Shown piece after piece: positions 8,112 through 15,812 of a DNA stretch of 64,000 nucleotides (its first letter is position 1; every line of letters starts with the position of its first letter). Position numbers and translations under genes: made by a program. The notes beneath the pieces were generated by a model that was not told the origin of the DNA, searched no databases, and worked only from the letters and a program-made list of their open reading frames with translations. Source of the stretch: Algoriphagus marincola DSM 16067 (GTDB taxonomy: Bacteria; Bacteroidota; Bacteroidia; Cytophagales; Cyclobacteriaceae). Where the stretch lies: contig NZ_KE386897.1 of assembly GCF_000429405.1 (NCBI RefSeq), forward strand, positions 70,031 through 134,030, read 5' to 3'.

Positions 8112-9014
8112 CTATTCCCCTTTCACATACTTTCTCCAGTTGTGCTGCTCTTTGAATCCCAAAACCTCTCTGATTTTTCGATTTGAAAATAATGCTTCAT
8201 GCTCTTCCATTTCCCATTTCAGAGGGACTCCGGGGAAGAAACGATCAGCAAGCTCTTTGCTAGGGATAATTGCCCCATTGTGATCATTTCCGGCATTGAA
8301 AATCTCAAAGCCCAAACCATCTTTTTGGATGCACAAATCCACAATCTGCCCCAAATCTCGGGCATCGATGTAGCAGAAAGCATTTCTTCTTCTCACTTCT
8401 GGATGCTTGAAATAGTGGGGGAAAAGTTCTTCATATTCATGAGGCTCGATCACATTTCCGATACGTAAAGCATAGATATCGAAACCTGATCTACGCTGAA
8501 ATGCTCGGGCAGTCTGCTCATTGACTACCTTGGACAGTCCATAGCTATCCATCGGGTCTACATCGTATTCTTCGTCTAGGGGCAAGTAATTGGGATTGGT
8601 CTTCCCATCAGAGAAACAAATTCCGTAAGTTGTCTCCGAGGAAGCAATGATGATTTTTTTTATACCCAGTTTGACTGCTGCCTCGATGACATTATAAGTT
8701 CCAACAGCATTCACTCGGAAGGTTTCATTATCGGGATTGATCAGGATTCTGGCTACCGCCGCAAAATGGACCACCGCATCGAACTTGGGAACACCGGTTC
8801 CCGGCTCCAATTCATCAAAACCCGCATAGCTACTCATGGCATTGAACATTTGGCCTGAATCGGCAATATCTGCTATGAGATTATCCACTCCGGGATGATC
8901 TAGTGGTTTTAGGTCCACATTCATGACGCGATGACCCTGATCAAGGAGATAGGGAATGACATGCTTTCCGGCTTTTCCGGATCCGCCGGTGAAGAAGATT
9001 CTTTTTGGGCTCAT
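8112..9014 (-). CDS. NAD-dependent epimerase/dehydratase (extended SDR)
   Basis: The 300-residue enzyme is an extended short-chain dehydrogenase. The Rossmann motif is G10-G-S-G13-K-A-G16, the catalytic set is S125/S126, Y158 and K162 (YGLSK), and a D35 after the second strand (MNVDLKP) indicates NAD preference. It may be a uronate/aldose dehydrogenase or a nucleotide-sugar epimerase; the neighbouring dehydratase and epimerase favour an oxidation step at the head of a sugar-acid pathway. It is the first gene of the leftward cluster and has a candidate -7 promoter element 28 bases ahead of its ATG. Confidence 0.85.
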   Translation of the reverse strand: MSPKRIFFTGGSGKAGKHVIPYLLDQGHRVMNVDLKPLDHPGVDNLIADIADSGQMFNAMSSYAGFDELEPGTGVPKFDAVVHFAAVARILINPDNETFRVNAVGTYNVIEAAVKLGIKKIIIASSETTYGICFSDGKTNPNYLPLDEEYDVDPMDSYGLSKVVNEQTARAFQRRSGFDIYALRIGNVIEPHEYEELFPHYFKHPEVRRRNAFCYIDARDLGQIVDLCIQKDGLGFEIFNAGNDHNGAIIPSKELADRFFPGVPLKWEMEEHEALFSNRKIREVLGFKEQHNWRKYVKGE

Positions 9015-9041
9015 TTTTTTCTGGTTTCAATTGAATGTAAT

Positions 9042-9049
9042 CAAAGATA
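9042..9049 (-). promoter_or_regulatory. Candidate promoter -7 element for the sugar-acid cluster
   Basis: Read leftward, the bases form TATCTTTG, a full match to the Bacteroidota TAnnTTTG element, 28 bases before the ATG at 9014. No good TTG is present at the -33 position, so the element is only tentative. Confidence 0.4.
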
Positions 9050-9237
9050 ATTTTTCCTGACTTTTTAACACCAGCCATTTTGCCAAGTGAAACCATATCT
9101 TTTTGATCGATAGCAGGCATTTTAGAGCTATTTGGATTTTGGTGGCTCTATTACCTGATTTTTATCATAAAATGACTTGATCTTGGCAAGACTATTTGTC
9201 AGGAAGATTGGAGAATTTGGTACATAGAAAAAAGTCT

Positions 9238-10011
9238 ATGTCTCTACTGGATAAATTAGATACTCCCTTTTTCAGGGAAGTTGGTGAAATAGCCCGGTTT
9301 ACGGGGCGATTTTTCCGTGAGGTGACCAAGCCTAAACAGGAGTGGGAGGAGTTTGTAAACCAAAGCTATCACATCGGTTACAAAACATTTACCCTTGTCG
9401 GAATTACAGCCTTCATTATGGGTTTGGTTTTGACGATTCAGTCACGACCTACCTTGGTGGAGTTTGGGGCAGATGCCTTACTGCCATCCATGGTTTCGGT
9501 TTCTTTGGTCAGGGAAATAGCGCCTGTCATCACTGCCTTGATTTGTGCGGGAAAAATCGGCTCGGGAATAGGGGCGGAGCTAGGCTCCATGCGGGTGACT
9601 GAGCAGATTGATGCCATGGAAGTCTCGGGGACGAACCCATTCAAGTATTTGGTGGTGACTCGGGTTTTGGCCTCGACTGTGATGGTACCGATTTTATCGA
9701 GTTTGGCTATTGCGATTTCACTCTATGGAGGGTATTTGGGAGCCAATCTCAAAGGAGATGTGAGTTGGTCATTGTATTGGTATCAGGCTTATAAAGCCTT
9801 GATTTACGGAGATTTTGTACCTGCGATGGTCAAGACCATTTTCTTCGGTTTTGCTATAGGAATTGTCGGTTGCTACAAGGGTTATAATTCCCAAAAAGGA
9901 ACCGAAGGTGTCGGAAGGTCGGCCACTACTGCAGTGATTGTCGCATCTCTATTGGTGTTTATTCTGGATTTGATTGCAGTGCAAGTTGCGGATGTTCTTG
10001 GTCTAACCTGA
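9238..10011 (+). CDS. mlaE: MlaE-type ABC transporter permease
   Basis: The 257-residue integral membrane protein has the MlaE signature FIMGLVLTIQSRPTLVEFGA, LVREIAPVITALICAGKIGSGIGAELGSM region and C-terminal VGCYKGYNS and ATTAVIVASLLVFILDLI. It is the permease of a phospholipid-transport ABC system linking the two membranes. The ATG at 9238 (MSLLDKLDT) is preferred; an upstream TTG at 9196 would add 14 residues with no family support. The ATPase and MCE genes follow at spacings of 4 and -4 bases, so this is an mlaEFD operon. Confidence 0.9.
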   Translation: MSLLDKLDTPFFREVGEIARFTGRFFREVTKPKQEWEEFVNQSYHIGYKTFTLVGITAFIMGLVLTIQSRPTLVEFGADALLPSMVSVSLVREIAPVITALICAGKIGSGIGAELGSMRVTEQIDAMEVSGTNPFKYLVVTRVLASTVMVPILSSLAIAISLYGGYLGANLKGDVSWSLYWYQAYKALIYGDFVPAMVKTIFFGFAIGIVGCYKGYNSQKGTEGVGRSATTAVIVASLLVFILDLIAVQVADVLGLT

Positions 10012-10015
10012 TGCC

Positions 10016-10762
10016 ATGATAAAGGACAAAGCAATAATCGAGGTGGACCGTTTGAACAAGTCTTTTGGACAGAATCATGTGCTGAGAGACTTTTCCCTTC
10101 AGCTTTCCGAAGGGGAAAATTTGGTGATATTGGGTAAGTCAGGGTCCGGAAAATCAGTTTTGATCAAATGCATCATTCGATTGATCGAACCGGATAGCGG
10201 AACTATTAGCATTCTTGATCAGGATATCAGTTTGCTAGACCAGGATGAAATGGATTTGCTTCGAGCAGATGTGGGCTTTTTGTTTCAAAGCAATGCTCTC
10301 TACGATTCGATGACGATTAGACAAAATCTGGAATTCCCTCTCCGCCGCCACTGGACCAAGGAAGAGCGGGAGCTAAAGGCCGAATCTGCAGTCAAAGAGG
10401 CTCTGGAGGATGTGGGGCTTTTGCATACTATTGATATGATGCCGGCTGAGTTATCTGGTGGAATGCGAAAGCGAATAGCCTTGGCTCGAACGATCATTCT
10501 CAAGCCGAAGGTGATCTTGTACGATGAACCGACCACTGGATTAGATCCCATCACTGGTAGAGAGATCAGTGAACTGATGAATCGAATTCAGGAAAAATAT
10601 AACACAGCCTCCATTATCATATCTCATGATATGAATTGTATCCGAATGACAGCCAACCGCATAATTATGCTGATAGAGGGGAAGAATTATGCGGAAGGCA
10701 CATTCGAAAACCTTATCAAAAACCAAGACCCCAAAGTGGGTGATTTCTTCGAAGGACTATGA
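10016..10762 (+). CDS. mlaF: MlaF-type ABC transporter ATPase
   Basis: The 248-residue ATPase has Walker A GKSGSGKS (40-47), the ABC signature LSGGMRKRIALAR, Walker B VILYDEPTTGLDP and the switch histidine in IISHD. SGGMRKR instead of SGGQ is typical of MlaF/MKL-type ATPases. It powers lipid movement through the permease encoded 4 bases upstream, and its stop overlaps the start of the MCE protein gene by 4 bases (ATGA), showing translational coupling. Confidence 0.93.
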   Translation: MIKDKAIIEVDRLNKSFGQNHVLRDFSLQLSEGENLVILGKSGSGKSVLIKCIIRLIEPDSGTISILDQDISLLDQDEMDLLRADVGFLFQSNALYDSMTIRQNLEFPLRRHWTKEERELKAESAVKEALEDVGLLHTIDMMPAELSGGMRKRIALARTIILKPKVILYDEPTTGLDPITGREISELMNRIQEKYNTASIIISHDMNCIRMTANRIIMLIEGKNYAEGTFENLIKNQDPKVGDFFEGL

Positions 10763-11745
10763 GTACAGATAAAAAAATATCCAATGCCAAGCTAGGTGCA
10801 ATTGTCCTTGCAGGCTTATTGTTTTTGGTCTTTTCGCTATATATGATCGGAAGGAATCAGAATATTTTGGGCAGGTCCATGCATGTTTATGTAGAAATGC
10901 AGGATGTAAATGGTCTTTTGCCTGGGAATAATGTCTTATACAAGGGAATGAATGTGGGTACTGTCAGTAATATCGATGTGGTGGATGAAAATACCATTCA
11001 GGTCGAACTTCTGGTGAGGAATAAAATGGCTCCATTTATTCTCAAAAATGCACGAACTACCATCAATACGGATGGATTGATAGGTAATAAAATACTTCAA
11101 ATTCATCCCCAAGAAGGGGAATCTCTGCCTATAGAAGAGGGGGATGTCTTGATACCTTTGGAGCAAATCGGAACAGAAGATATGCTGCGCCAACTGAATA
11201 GTTCAGGGGATTATCTTCAAAATACCCTGATGAATCTCTCAGAAATCTCAGAGAAGCTTAACCAAAACGAGAACCTATGGAATACACTTTCAGATACGAC
11301 GATTTTATTGGAGCTGAAGGATGCTATTCGCTCTTTTCGAAGAGCGGGAGATCAGGCCACTCAGATGGCAGTATCAGGTAAAGAACTCTTGGAAAATATA
11401 GAAAATGGGGAAGGATTAGCTGGGACTTTGATTTCCGATACAGTTATGACAGCTAGGTTTGAGCGAAGTTTGGAGCAACTGGAGGCCACCACTTCTGAGA
11501 CACAGGCAGTGCTTCAAAACTTCAATCAGTTGATCAATGGAGTTCAAGCAGGAGAGGGGACAGCAGGATTGATCATGGAAGATTCGCTATTTCGCGCCAC
11601 CTTGATGCAGACTCTGATAAATCTCGAGTCGAGCACTGAGCGATTCAATACCAATATGGAAGCCATGCGTTCCAACTTTTTGTTCCGAGGCTATTTCAAA
11701 AAGCTGGAAAAAGAAGAAAAGAAGGCTCAAAAAGAAAGTAATTGA
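10759..11745 (+). CDS. mlaD: MlaD/MCE-domain substrate-binding protein
   Basis: The 328-residue protein has one N-terminal membrane anchor (about 9-28) and a single MCE domain (about 35-115) with the characteristic DVNGLLPGNNVLYKGMNVG and NTDGLIGNKILQI stretches. The rest is predicted helical with repeated EGLAGTLISD- and EGTAGLIMEDSLF-type turns, as in other MlaD/Ttg2C proteins of this phylum. It should form the periplasmic ring that passes lipids to or from the permease. It completes the three-gene operon; mlaB and mlaC are not visible in the window, as is usual for Bacteroidota. Confidence 0.88.
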   Translation: MSTDKKISNAKLGAIVLAGLLFLVFSLYMIGRNQNILGRSMHVYVEMQDVNGLLPGNNVLYKGMNVGTVSNIDVVDENTIQVELLVRNKMAPFILKNARTTINTDGLIGNKILQIHPQEGESLPIEEGDVLIPLEQIGTEDMLRQLNSSGDYLQNTLMNLSEISEKLNQNENLWNTLSDTTILLELKDAIRSFRRAGDQATQMAVSGKELLENIENGEGLAGTLISDTVMTARFERSLEQLEATTSETQAVLQNFNQLINGVQAGEGTAGLIMEDSLFRATLMQTLINLESSTERFNTNMEAMRSNFLFRGYFKKLEKEEKKAQKESN

Positions 11746-11749
11746 ATGA

Positions 11750-11774
11750 ACATTGGCTTAGGGTTTTCCAATGT
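11750..11774. terminator. Weak hairpin between converging genes
   Basis: ACATTGG (11750-11756) and CCAATGT (11768-11774) can pair around an 11-base loop at the junction of mlaD and the convergent deaminase gene. It overlaps the last codons of the deaminase, and the T tract is poor, so this is a weak candidate. Confidence 0.25.
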
Positions 11775-12213
11775 CCCCATTCCAAAGACTTGGGTTTTTG
11801 GCAATAAACGCTTCCATCATCTGTACGCAGGAAGCATCATCGAGCACCACGACTTCGACGCCATTTTCTTTCAAAAGTTGTTCAGATCCCATGAATGTTC
11901 GGTTTTCTCCGATCACTACTTTAGGAATTCCATACAATAGAATAGCACCTGTGCACATTGGGCAGGGAGAAAGAGTCGTATAAAGCACGGATTCTCGGTA
12001 AACACTTGCAGGCTGTCTTCCGGCATTTTCAAGGGCATCCATTTCTCCGTGTAGGGTAACACTATTCTGCTGTACGCGCTTGTTGTAGCCTTTTCCCAAG
12101 ATTTTATCTTGGTAGACAAGGACGGACCCAATGGGAATTCCTCCTTCGGAAAATCCTTTTTTGGCTTCTTGGATGGCTGCCTCAATCCATTTATCTTTTG
12201 CTCCTTGGGTCAT
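11758..12213 (-). CDS. Yeast FCY1-type cytosine deaminase
   Basis: The 151-residue cytidine-deaminase-fold enzyme has zinc ligands H55 (TLHGEMDALENAGR), C84 and C87 (SPCPMCTGA) and proton shuttle E57. Unlike TadA or guanine deaminases (HAE), the motif is HGE, and the flanking sequence (TTLSPC.MCTGAI, YGIP..V.GEN, W..DIG at the C-terminus) follows the pattern known from yeast cytosine deaminase. W144 and D147 match the positions that contact cytosine there. It should convert cytosine to uracil in pyrimidine salvage. It is convergent with mlaD and appears monocistronic. A general nucleobase deaminase remains possible. Confidence 0.82.
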   Translation of the reverse strand: MTQGAKDKWIEAAIQEAKKGFSEGGIPIGSVLVYQDKILGKGYNKRVQQNSVTLHGEMDALENAGRQPASVYRESVLYTTLSPCPMCTGAILLYGIPKVVIGENRTFMGSEQLLKENGVEVVVLDDASCVQMMEAFIAKNPSLWNGDIGKP

Positions 12214-12323
12214 TTAAATTATTGAACCGAAATTCAATTAACTGAAATTCAACTAAAATACCTTGATTTTATAGAAAATAAATGGTGAATTTAATATTTG
12301 AAATAGGCCCCAAGCGAAGCTTT

Positions 12324-13172
12324 TTATTTGATCAAAATCGCTGATTGCTTTTCCAGATAACCCAAAGACTGCAGAAAATCATCTGTTTTTCTGAGGGTCG
12401 ATTCATAAAACTCAAAATTCCGATAGTTGAAAAAGCCGTGAGGCTGACCTTCGTATAGATGGAGTTCACATCTGCTCCCCACTCTTTCCATGATGGTTTG
12501 ATAGTATTCCATTGTCTCCACAGGAATCAAATCATCATTTGTCCCCAGAAAAATGATGGTAGGAGGAGCTCCTTCTTGGATATTGTGGAGGGGAGAAAAA
12601 TCTTTATACGCACCGCCAATCCGTTCAAATCCATATCCCCCCGGACCATTGTCGATGACAGGGTTAAAGAGAACTAGGGTACTTGGTTTACAGCTGATGC
12701 TCAAATCATCGCTGGGATCGTTGTAGCCATCAATCAGGGCTGTGGCTGCCGCCAAATGTCCCCCGGCTGATCCTCCTGAAGCAATAATTTTATCCGGATC
12801 GATCTGAAATTCATCTGCATGACTTCGAATAAACCGCATGGCTGACTTGGCGTCCATCAGCGATTCAAATGGACTGCTTTGATTCCGTGACTTGACTCGA
12901 TAGTCTACCAAAAAGCATACAATACCTCTTTCTGAAAAGTATTTTGCTTGGGGTTCAAATTGGGAAATAGATCCTCCTGTCCATCCGCCTCCGAAGAAGA
13001 AAACCATGGCAGGAAAACCATTTTCCGTAGATTCTGCCTGAGGTCGGTAGACCTCTAGGTTTAGGGATAGTGTATCGATTTTTTTATAGACTACTATTTC
13101 CTGAGCAATAGAAAAATGAAAGGATAAAAGGAGTAAAACTAAAGTCAGATTCGATTTTAGAAAAGTCGGCAT
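12324..13172 (-). CDS. Secreted alpha/beta hydrolase (BD-FAE/esterase-lipase type)
   Basis: The 282-residue protein carries a signal peptide (1-24, ending FSIAQ). The oxyanion-hole loop FFGGGWTGGS takes the place of HGGG, the nucleophile is S135 in SGGSAGG, and the acid and histidine lie in LGTNDDLIP and QPHGFFNY. This layout fits small carboxylesterases acting on acetylated or feruloylated carbohydrates. It lies 30 bases after the small lipoprotein gene at 13203-13556 and may be cotranscribed with it. Substrate is not determined. Confidence 0.82.
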   Translation of the reverse strand: MPTFLKSNLTLVLLLLSFHFSIAQEIVVYKKIDTLSLNLEVYRPQAESTENGFPAMVFFFGGGWTGGSISQFEPQAKYFSERGIVCFLVDYRVKSRNQSSPFESLMDAKSAMRFIRSHADEFQIDPDKIIASGGSAGGHLAAATALIDGYNDPSDDLSISCKPSTLVLFNPVIDNGPGGYGFERIGGAYKDFSPLHNIQEGAPPTIIFLGTNDDLIPVETMEYYQTIMERVGSRCELHLYEGQPHGFFNYRNFEFYESTLRKTDDFLQSLGYLEKQSAILIK

Positions 13173-13202
13173 AGGGTAAATATGCAGAATTCTGCTGGGA
13201 AT

Positions 13203-13556
13203 TTATTCTGTTTTGAATTCTAGGACTTTTGCTGTGGCAGAACTTGTCTCTTGTGGCATCGAATAGGTAATGGTGGTTTCCCCTCCAGCCTTGACAAAAG
13301 GAACAATATTTCCACTCACATCCGTGGTCTTCGAGTAAGAGACGGTATCAATTTTCAGCAACGATTTGTCAGTAGAATAGTAGGTGATTTCGAACTCGAT
13401 GGAATAAATGTCCTGGTCCGTATGGTTTTCTACCGCAAAAAGCACCAGATTATTTTTAATCTCCGTCAATTCAACTTGAATTCCTTCTTTGGAACAAGCG
13501 GACAAACAGAAAAGGAGAAAGACTCCAATGATAGCCTTTAGGTGTGAAGTAATCAT
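13203..13556 (-). CDS. Small hypothetical lipoprotein
   Basis: The start is set at the ATG at 13554-13556, giving a 117-residue protein whose first 21 residues form a lipoprotein signal (FLLFCLSAC, lipidated C21). A longer frame from 13625 would put 23 residues ahead of the signal and is less likely. The mature part looks like a beta-sandwich (VELTEIKNNLVLFAVENHTDQDIYSI... then PFVKAGGETTITYSMP), similar in rhythm to proteins binding or stabilising envelope components. No family recognised. Confidence 0.6.
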   Translation of the reverse strand: MITSHLKAIIGVFLLFCLSACSKEGIQVELTEIKNNLVLFAVENHTDQDIYSIEFEITYYSTDKSLLKIDTVSYSKTTDVSGNIVPFVKAGGETTITYSMPQETSSATAKVLEFKTE

Positions 13557-13663
13557 TTTCCCAATCATATGAGATTCAATTAGATGATTGGTATAAAAGT
13601 TAAACCCTAAATCAGAAAAATGCAATTTTAATATTGATTCAAATCTATCCTAAATCCCTGATT

Positions 13664-13972
13664 TTAGGAAAAAATACTTTTCAGTAATAACCTGAAAACA
13701 ATGATCGGCTTGTGGATAGCAATACTGCCTTCACTAGAAGTGAGGACATGCGTATTGTTCAAATAAAAAAGTATGTCTTGATGCAGATTTTTTGTTGTGG
13801 AGCGTTTTTGATAAAGCTTTTTGAGGTAGGAAAAAGGCAAAATAGGAAGGGAGGTAGAATTCACATTGCAGACCAAATTACTGTTTTGATCATTTTTAAT
13901 GGATACCCTGTCTCCATTCCTATTTTCCATAGAAAAGTCAGCATGGATGATAAGCTGCTTATTTTCTTTCAT
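13664..13972 (-). CDS. Small hypothetical protein
   Basis: The 102-residue frame begins MKENKQLIIHADFSMENRNG. Its ATG overlaps the end of the upstream small gene (13959-14159) by 14 bases, which supports a coupled two-gene unit. Residues 1-40 look like an edge-rich beta segment, the C-terminus is basic. No family is recognised, and a spurious frame cannot be excluded. Confidence 0.35.
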   Translation of the reverse strand: MKENKQLIIHADFSMENRNGDRVSIKNDQNSNLVCNVNSTSLPILPFSYLKKLYQKRSTTKNLHQDILFYLNNTHVLTSSEGSIAIHKPIIVFRLLLKSIFS

Positions 13973-14159
13973 AGGTAGTTACGCTTATTTTTCCGCTCAT
14001 CGTCCATTCGGTTAGTTCTTCTGAACCTGCTTCTTTGGGAACTCCCAACTTGAATGAGTCAAAGTTGTATTCGATGATAGCATTTCTCCCGGTCAGTTTG
14101 TCGTACAGACCGATCGCTAGCTCTTCCCAACTCTTTGAATTTTCTGATGCTTTACTCAT
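13959..14159 (-). CDS. Small hypothetical protein
   Basis: The 66-residue product begins MSKASENSKSWEELAIGLYD and contains an amphipathic helix followed by a beta-rich tail (IIEYNFDSFKLGVPKEA, WTMSGKISVTTYERK). It overlaps the next gene by 14 bases. The composition is protein-like, but no domain is recognised. Confidence 0.45.
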   Translation of the reverse strand: MSKASENSKSWEELAIGLYDKLTGRNAIIEYNFDSFKLGVPKEAGSEELTEWTMSGKISVTTYERK

Positions 14160-14202
14160 GGTTTTTTGTGGTTTAGTTTAAAAGATGTTTACTAATCCAA
14201 CA

Positions 14203-14226
14203 GGTAGTATGGGATATTGTTCAGCT
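14203..14226. repeat. 24-bp direct repeat, copy 1
   Basis: This 24-base stretch (core GGGATATTGTTCAGCT) recurs at 15396-15419 with one mismatch, about 1.2 kb away. The two copies bracket the damaged toxin/antitoxin pair. They sit in noncoding, repeat-rich DNA. Confidence 0.6.
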
Positions 14227-14322
14227 GTGCGCTCTATGGTATTGACAAAAGAATTAGGAGCTTTCTTTTTGAAAAAGCTTTTGCTTTGAAGCTTTTTTTA
14301 AATTATTTGGTTGTGGCGATGG

Positions 14323-14360
14323 AAAGGCGTAGACTCAATCTGTACCGAGTTTAAGCCTTT
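14323..14360. repeat. REP-like imperfect palindrome
   Basis: AAAGGCGTAGACTC (14323-14336) pairs with GAGTTTAAGCCTTT (14347-14360): 14 positions with one mismatch and one G-T pair, around a 10-base loop. The left end (AAAGGCGTAG) is shared with the perfect palindrome at 15345-15367, so these look like members of one dispersed palindrome family. The remaining 14160-14447 gap holds nothing else that was recognised. Confidence 0.55.
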
Positions 14361-14447
14361 GTTCTACTACCAAGAGGGGCTTTTCTTTACAAGGTAGTTC
14401 AAAAATCAGTGAGAACACATTTTGTTTTACTTCAAGATATTTGAGAA

Positions 14448-14867
14448 CTAGCTTTTAAGAAATTCTTCAAATTCTGAGGGGGATATTATTTTTGCCGATT
14501 TAAATGGATTAAGCTCAAGTAAATCTTTATCACCTGAAACCAAAAAATCCGCCTAAGAGAATTCAATCAAATCCAAAAGGAAATTATCTTTTGGATCACG
14601 ACTTTGGAAGTTTTTGGGTTTTATTTCAACATTTTCAGCGATTTTTTCTAAAAGTTGAAGTAATTCCTTCACGCTGTTTTCAGGGAAATACTTTTTGAGT
14701 TTTTCTCTTTTTGTGACGACCTCTATCTCAAGGAGCAATTGTGAGGTAGTAATTAATACAATTTGCTTTGTAGAAATAGCCTTTCTGAGAATAGAGAGCC
14801 TCTTTCCAATCAAAAAACTAATCCAGACATTAGTATCAAAAATGACTTTATAGCTTTTTTCTTTCAT
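14448..14867 (-). pseudogene. VapC-like PIN-domain toxin interrupted by an in-frame amber stop
   Basis: The intact part (14553-14867, 104 codons) has the PIN start KVIFDTNVWISFLIGKR with D11, the second acid E47, and DPKDNFLLDL with D91/D94. It then meets TAG at 14553-14555. The same frame continues for 34 codons to a normal stop at 14448: ADFLVSGDKDLLEL... and a typical C-terminus. That segment is the usual PIN end, with the fourth acidic residue in GDKDLL. A single point mutation has therefore cut off the active-site aspartate. The upstream antitoxin gene overlaps by 20 bases. Readthrough of TAG is conceivable but unsupported. Confidence 0.85.
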
Positions 14868-15078
14868 AGATTTCCTGCCTTACCGTTTCTACTTCCTCGG
14901 TTAGAGTTTGGGGGTCAATTTCATCAGTATTGAATGTTTGAAGTAGACGGGAGAGCTTTTTATCAATTAACTCTTTTTCAAGTTCTCTAGCAAGCTTCAA
15001 CTTTTCTTGATTGGGAAGCTGATTGACAAGAGAAAGAATCTGTTCGAAGGTCAAATTAAGTGTTGCTGCTGTCTTCAT
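14848..15078 (-). CDS. Antitoxin of a type II VapBC-like pair
   Basis: The 76-residue protein (MKTAATLNLTFEQILSLVNQ...) is small, charged and helical, and immediately precedes the PIN-domain gene, overlapping it by 20 bases. Its C-terminal pattern EEVETVRQEIYERK resembles EEVEEVRKARYAK of the second antitoxin at 43288-43503, indicating one antitoxin family. It should neutralise the PIN ribonuclease and repress its own operon. With the toxin truncated it may now be an orphan, or act against toxins encoded elsewhere. Confidence 0.72.
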   Translation of the reverse strand: MKTAATLNLTFEQILSLVNQLPNQEKLKLARELEKELIDKKLSRLLQTFNTDEIDPQTLTEEVETVRQEIYERKKL

Positions 15079-15344
15079 GTGAAGTGATTTAGGTATTATG
15101 AAGTTAACGAAATTTCCTTTGTCAAATGTTCCAGTAGCTTGATTTTGAAAAAATGTTTAAAGTAATGAACAGTTTGAACATTGGAGAGGATGGAGCTAAT
15201 TGTCAATCCCTCGAAATAAGAAGTTGTAGTTTTTCGCGCTAAGCCAAACATTCAAATTACACTCAAGACATGGTTAGGCTGGTTTTATTTATAAAAGTAC
15301 TGGGCTAAGAAGCTTTTGTGAATTACAAATTCTACTGGATAGAA

Positions 15345-15367
15345 AGGCGTAGTTTCAAACTACGCCT
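15345..15367. repeat. Perfect REP-like palindrome
   Basis: An 11-bp inverted repeat with a 1-base centre, reading AGGCGTAGTTT-C-AAACTACGCCT. It shares the core GTAGTTTCAAACTAC with the palindrome at 17288-17312, but the flanking bases differ in a compensated way. This suggests a dispersed intergenic element under pressure to keep the stem. Confidence 0.7.
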
Positions 15368-15395
15368 AGTCCACCGTCAAACTACACTCAGATGG

Positions 15396-15419
15396 GGTAG
15401 TAAGGGATATTGTTCAGCT
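15396..15419. repeat. 24-bp direct repeat, copy 2
   Basis: Second copy of the element at 14203-14226, one mismatch in 24, same orientation. It lies about 30 bases to the right of the palindrome at 15345-15367, whereas the first copy lies to the left of its palindrome. Confidence 0.6.
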
Positions 15420-15602
15420 TGGGGATTTGCAGAAGCAGATACCTTTTTTGAAAAAGGATAGATGTTTTTCTTTCGAAAAAACAGGAAAACCATTGGATAA
15501 AAAGTTGAAAGTTGGGCTGATTTCTGATAATGGAATTCAATCTCAATTGAAGAAGACAAGCGTCTTGGATCTAATTTATAATCTTGATACTTGCTACTCC
15601 TG

Positions 15603-15809
15603 TCACTCTTCCCTAAACTCCAAAATATCTCCCGGCTGACAGTCTAAGGCCTGACAAATAGCCTCCAATGTACTGAATCTAACGGCTTTGGCTTTGCCGG
15701 TTTTGAGGATGGATAGATTAGAGAGGGTAATGTCCACTTTTTCCGAAAGCTCGTTAAGGGACATTTTCCGCTTGGCCATCATGACATCCAGGTTGACGAT
15801 TATTGGCAT
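15603..15809 (-). CDS. XRE/YozG-type helix-turn-helix regulator
   Basis: The 68-residue protein is a single Cro/CI-like DNA-binding domain: MSLNELSEKVDITLSNLSILKTGKAKAVRFSTLEAICQALDCQPGDIL covers the five helices, with the recognition helix around residues 28-36. Small regulators of this type are typically encoded next to DUF2975 membrane proteins, as here: two such genes lie directly upstream with gaps of 3 and 17 bases. It probably controls this small operon and may respond to the membrane partners. Confidence 0.88.
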   Translation of the reverse strand: MPIIVNLDVMMAKRKMSLNELSEKVDITLSNLSILKTGKAKAVRFSTLEAICQALDCQPGDILEFREE

Positions 15810-15812
15810 GGC

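Larger units (their letters stand above)
15079..15602. other. Gene-free stretch with repeats
   Basis: No credible gene is seen in this 524-base interval. It contains the perfect palindrome at 15345-15367 and the second copy of the 24-bp direct repeat at 15396-15419. A 60-codon frame at 15377-15559 on the minus strand covers these repeats and is regarded as spurious. The antitoxin promoter should lie near 15080-15150, but no clear TAnnTTTG element was found. Confidence 0.5.

Noticed and set aside
15377..15559. 60-codon open frame on the minus strand
   Set aside because: It overlaps the 24-bp direct repeat; its predicted C-terminal residues are repeat-derived, and it matches no family.
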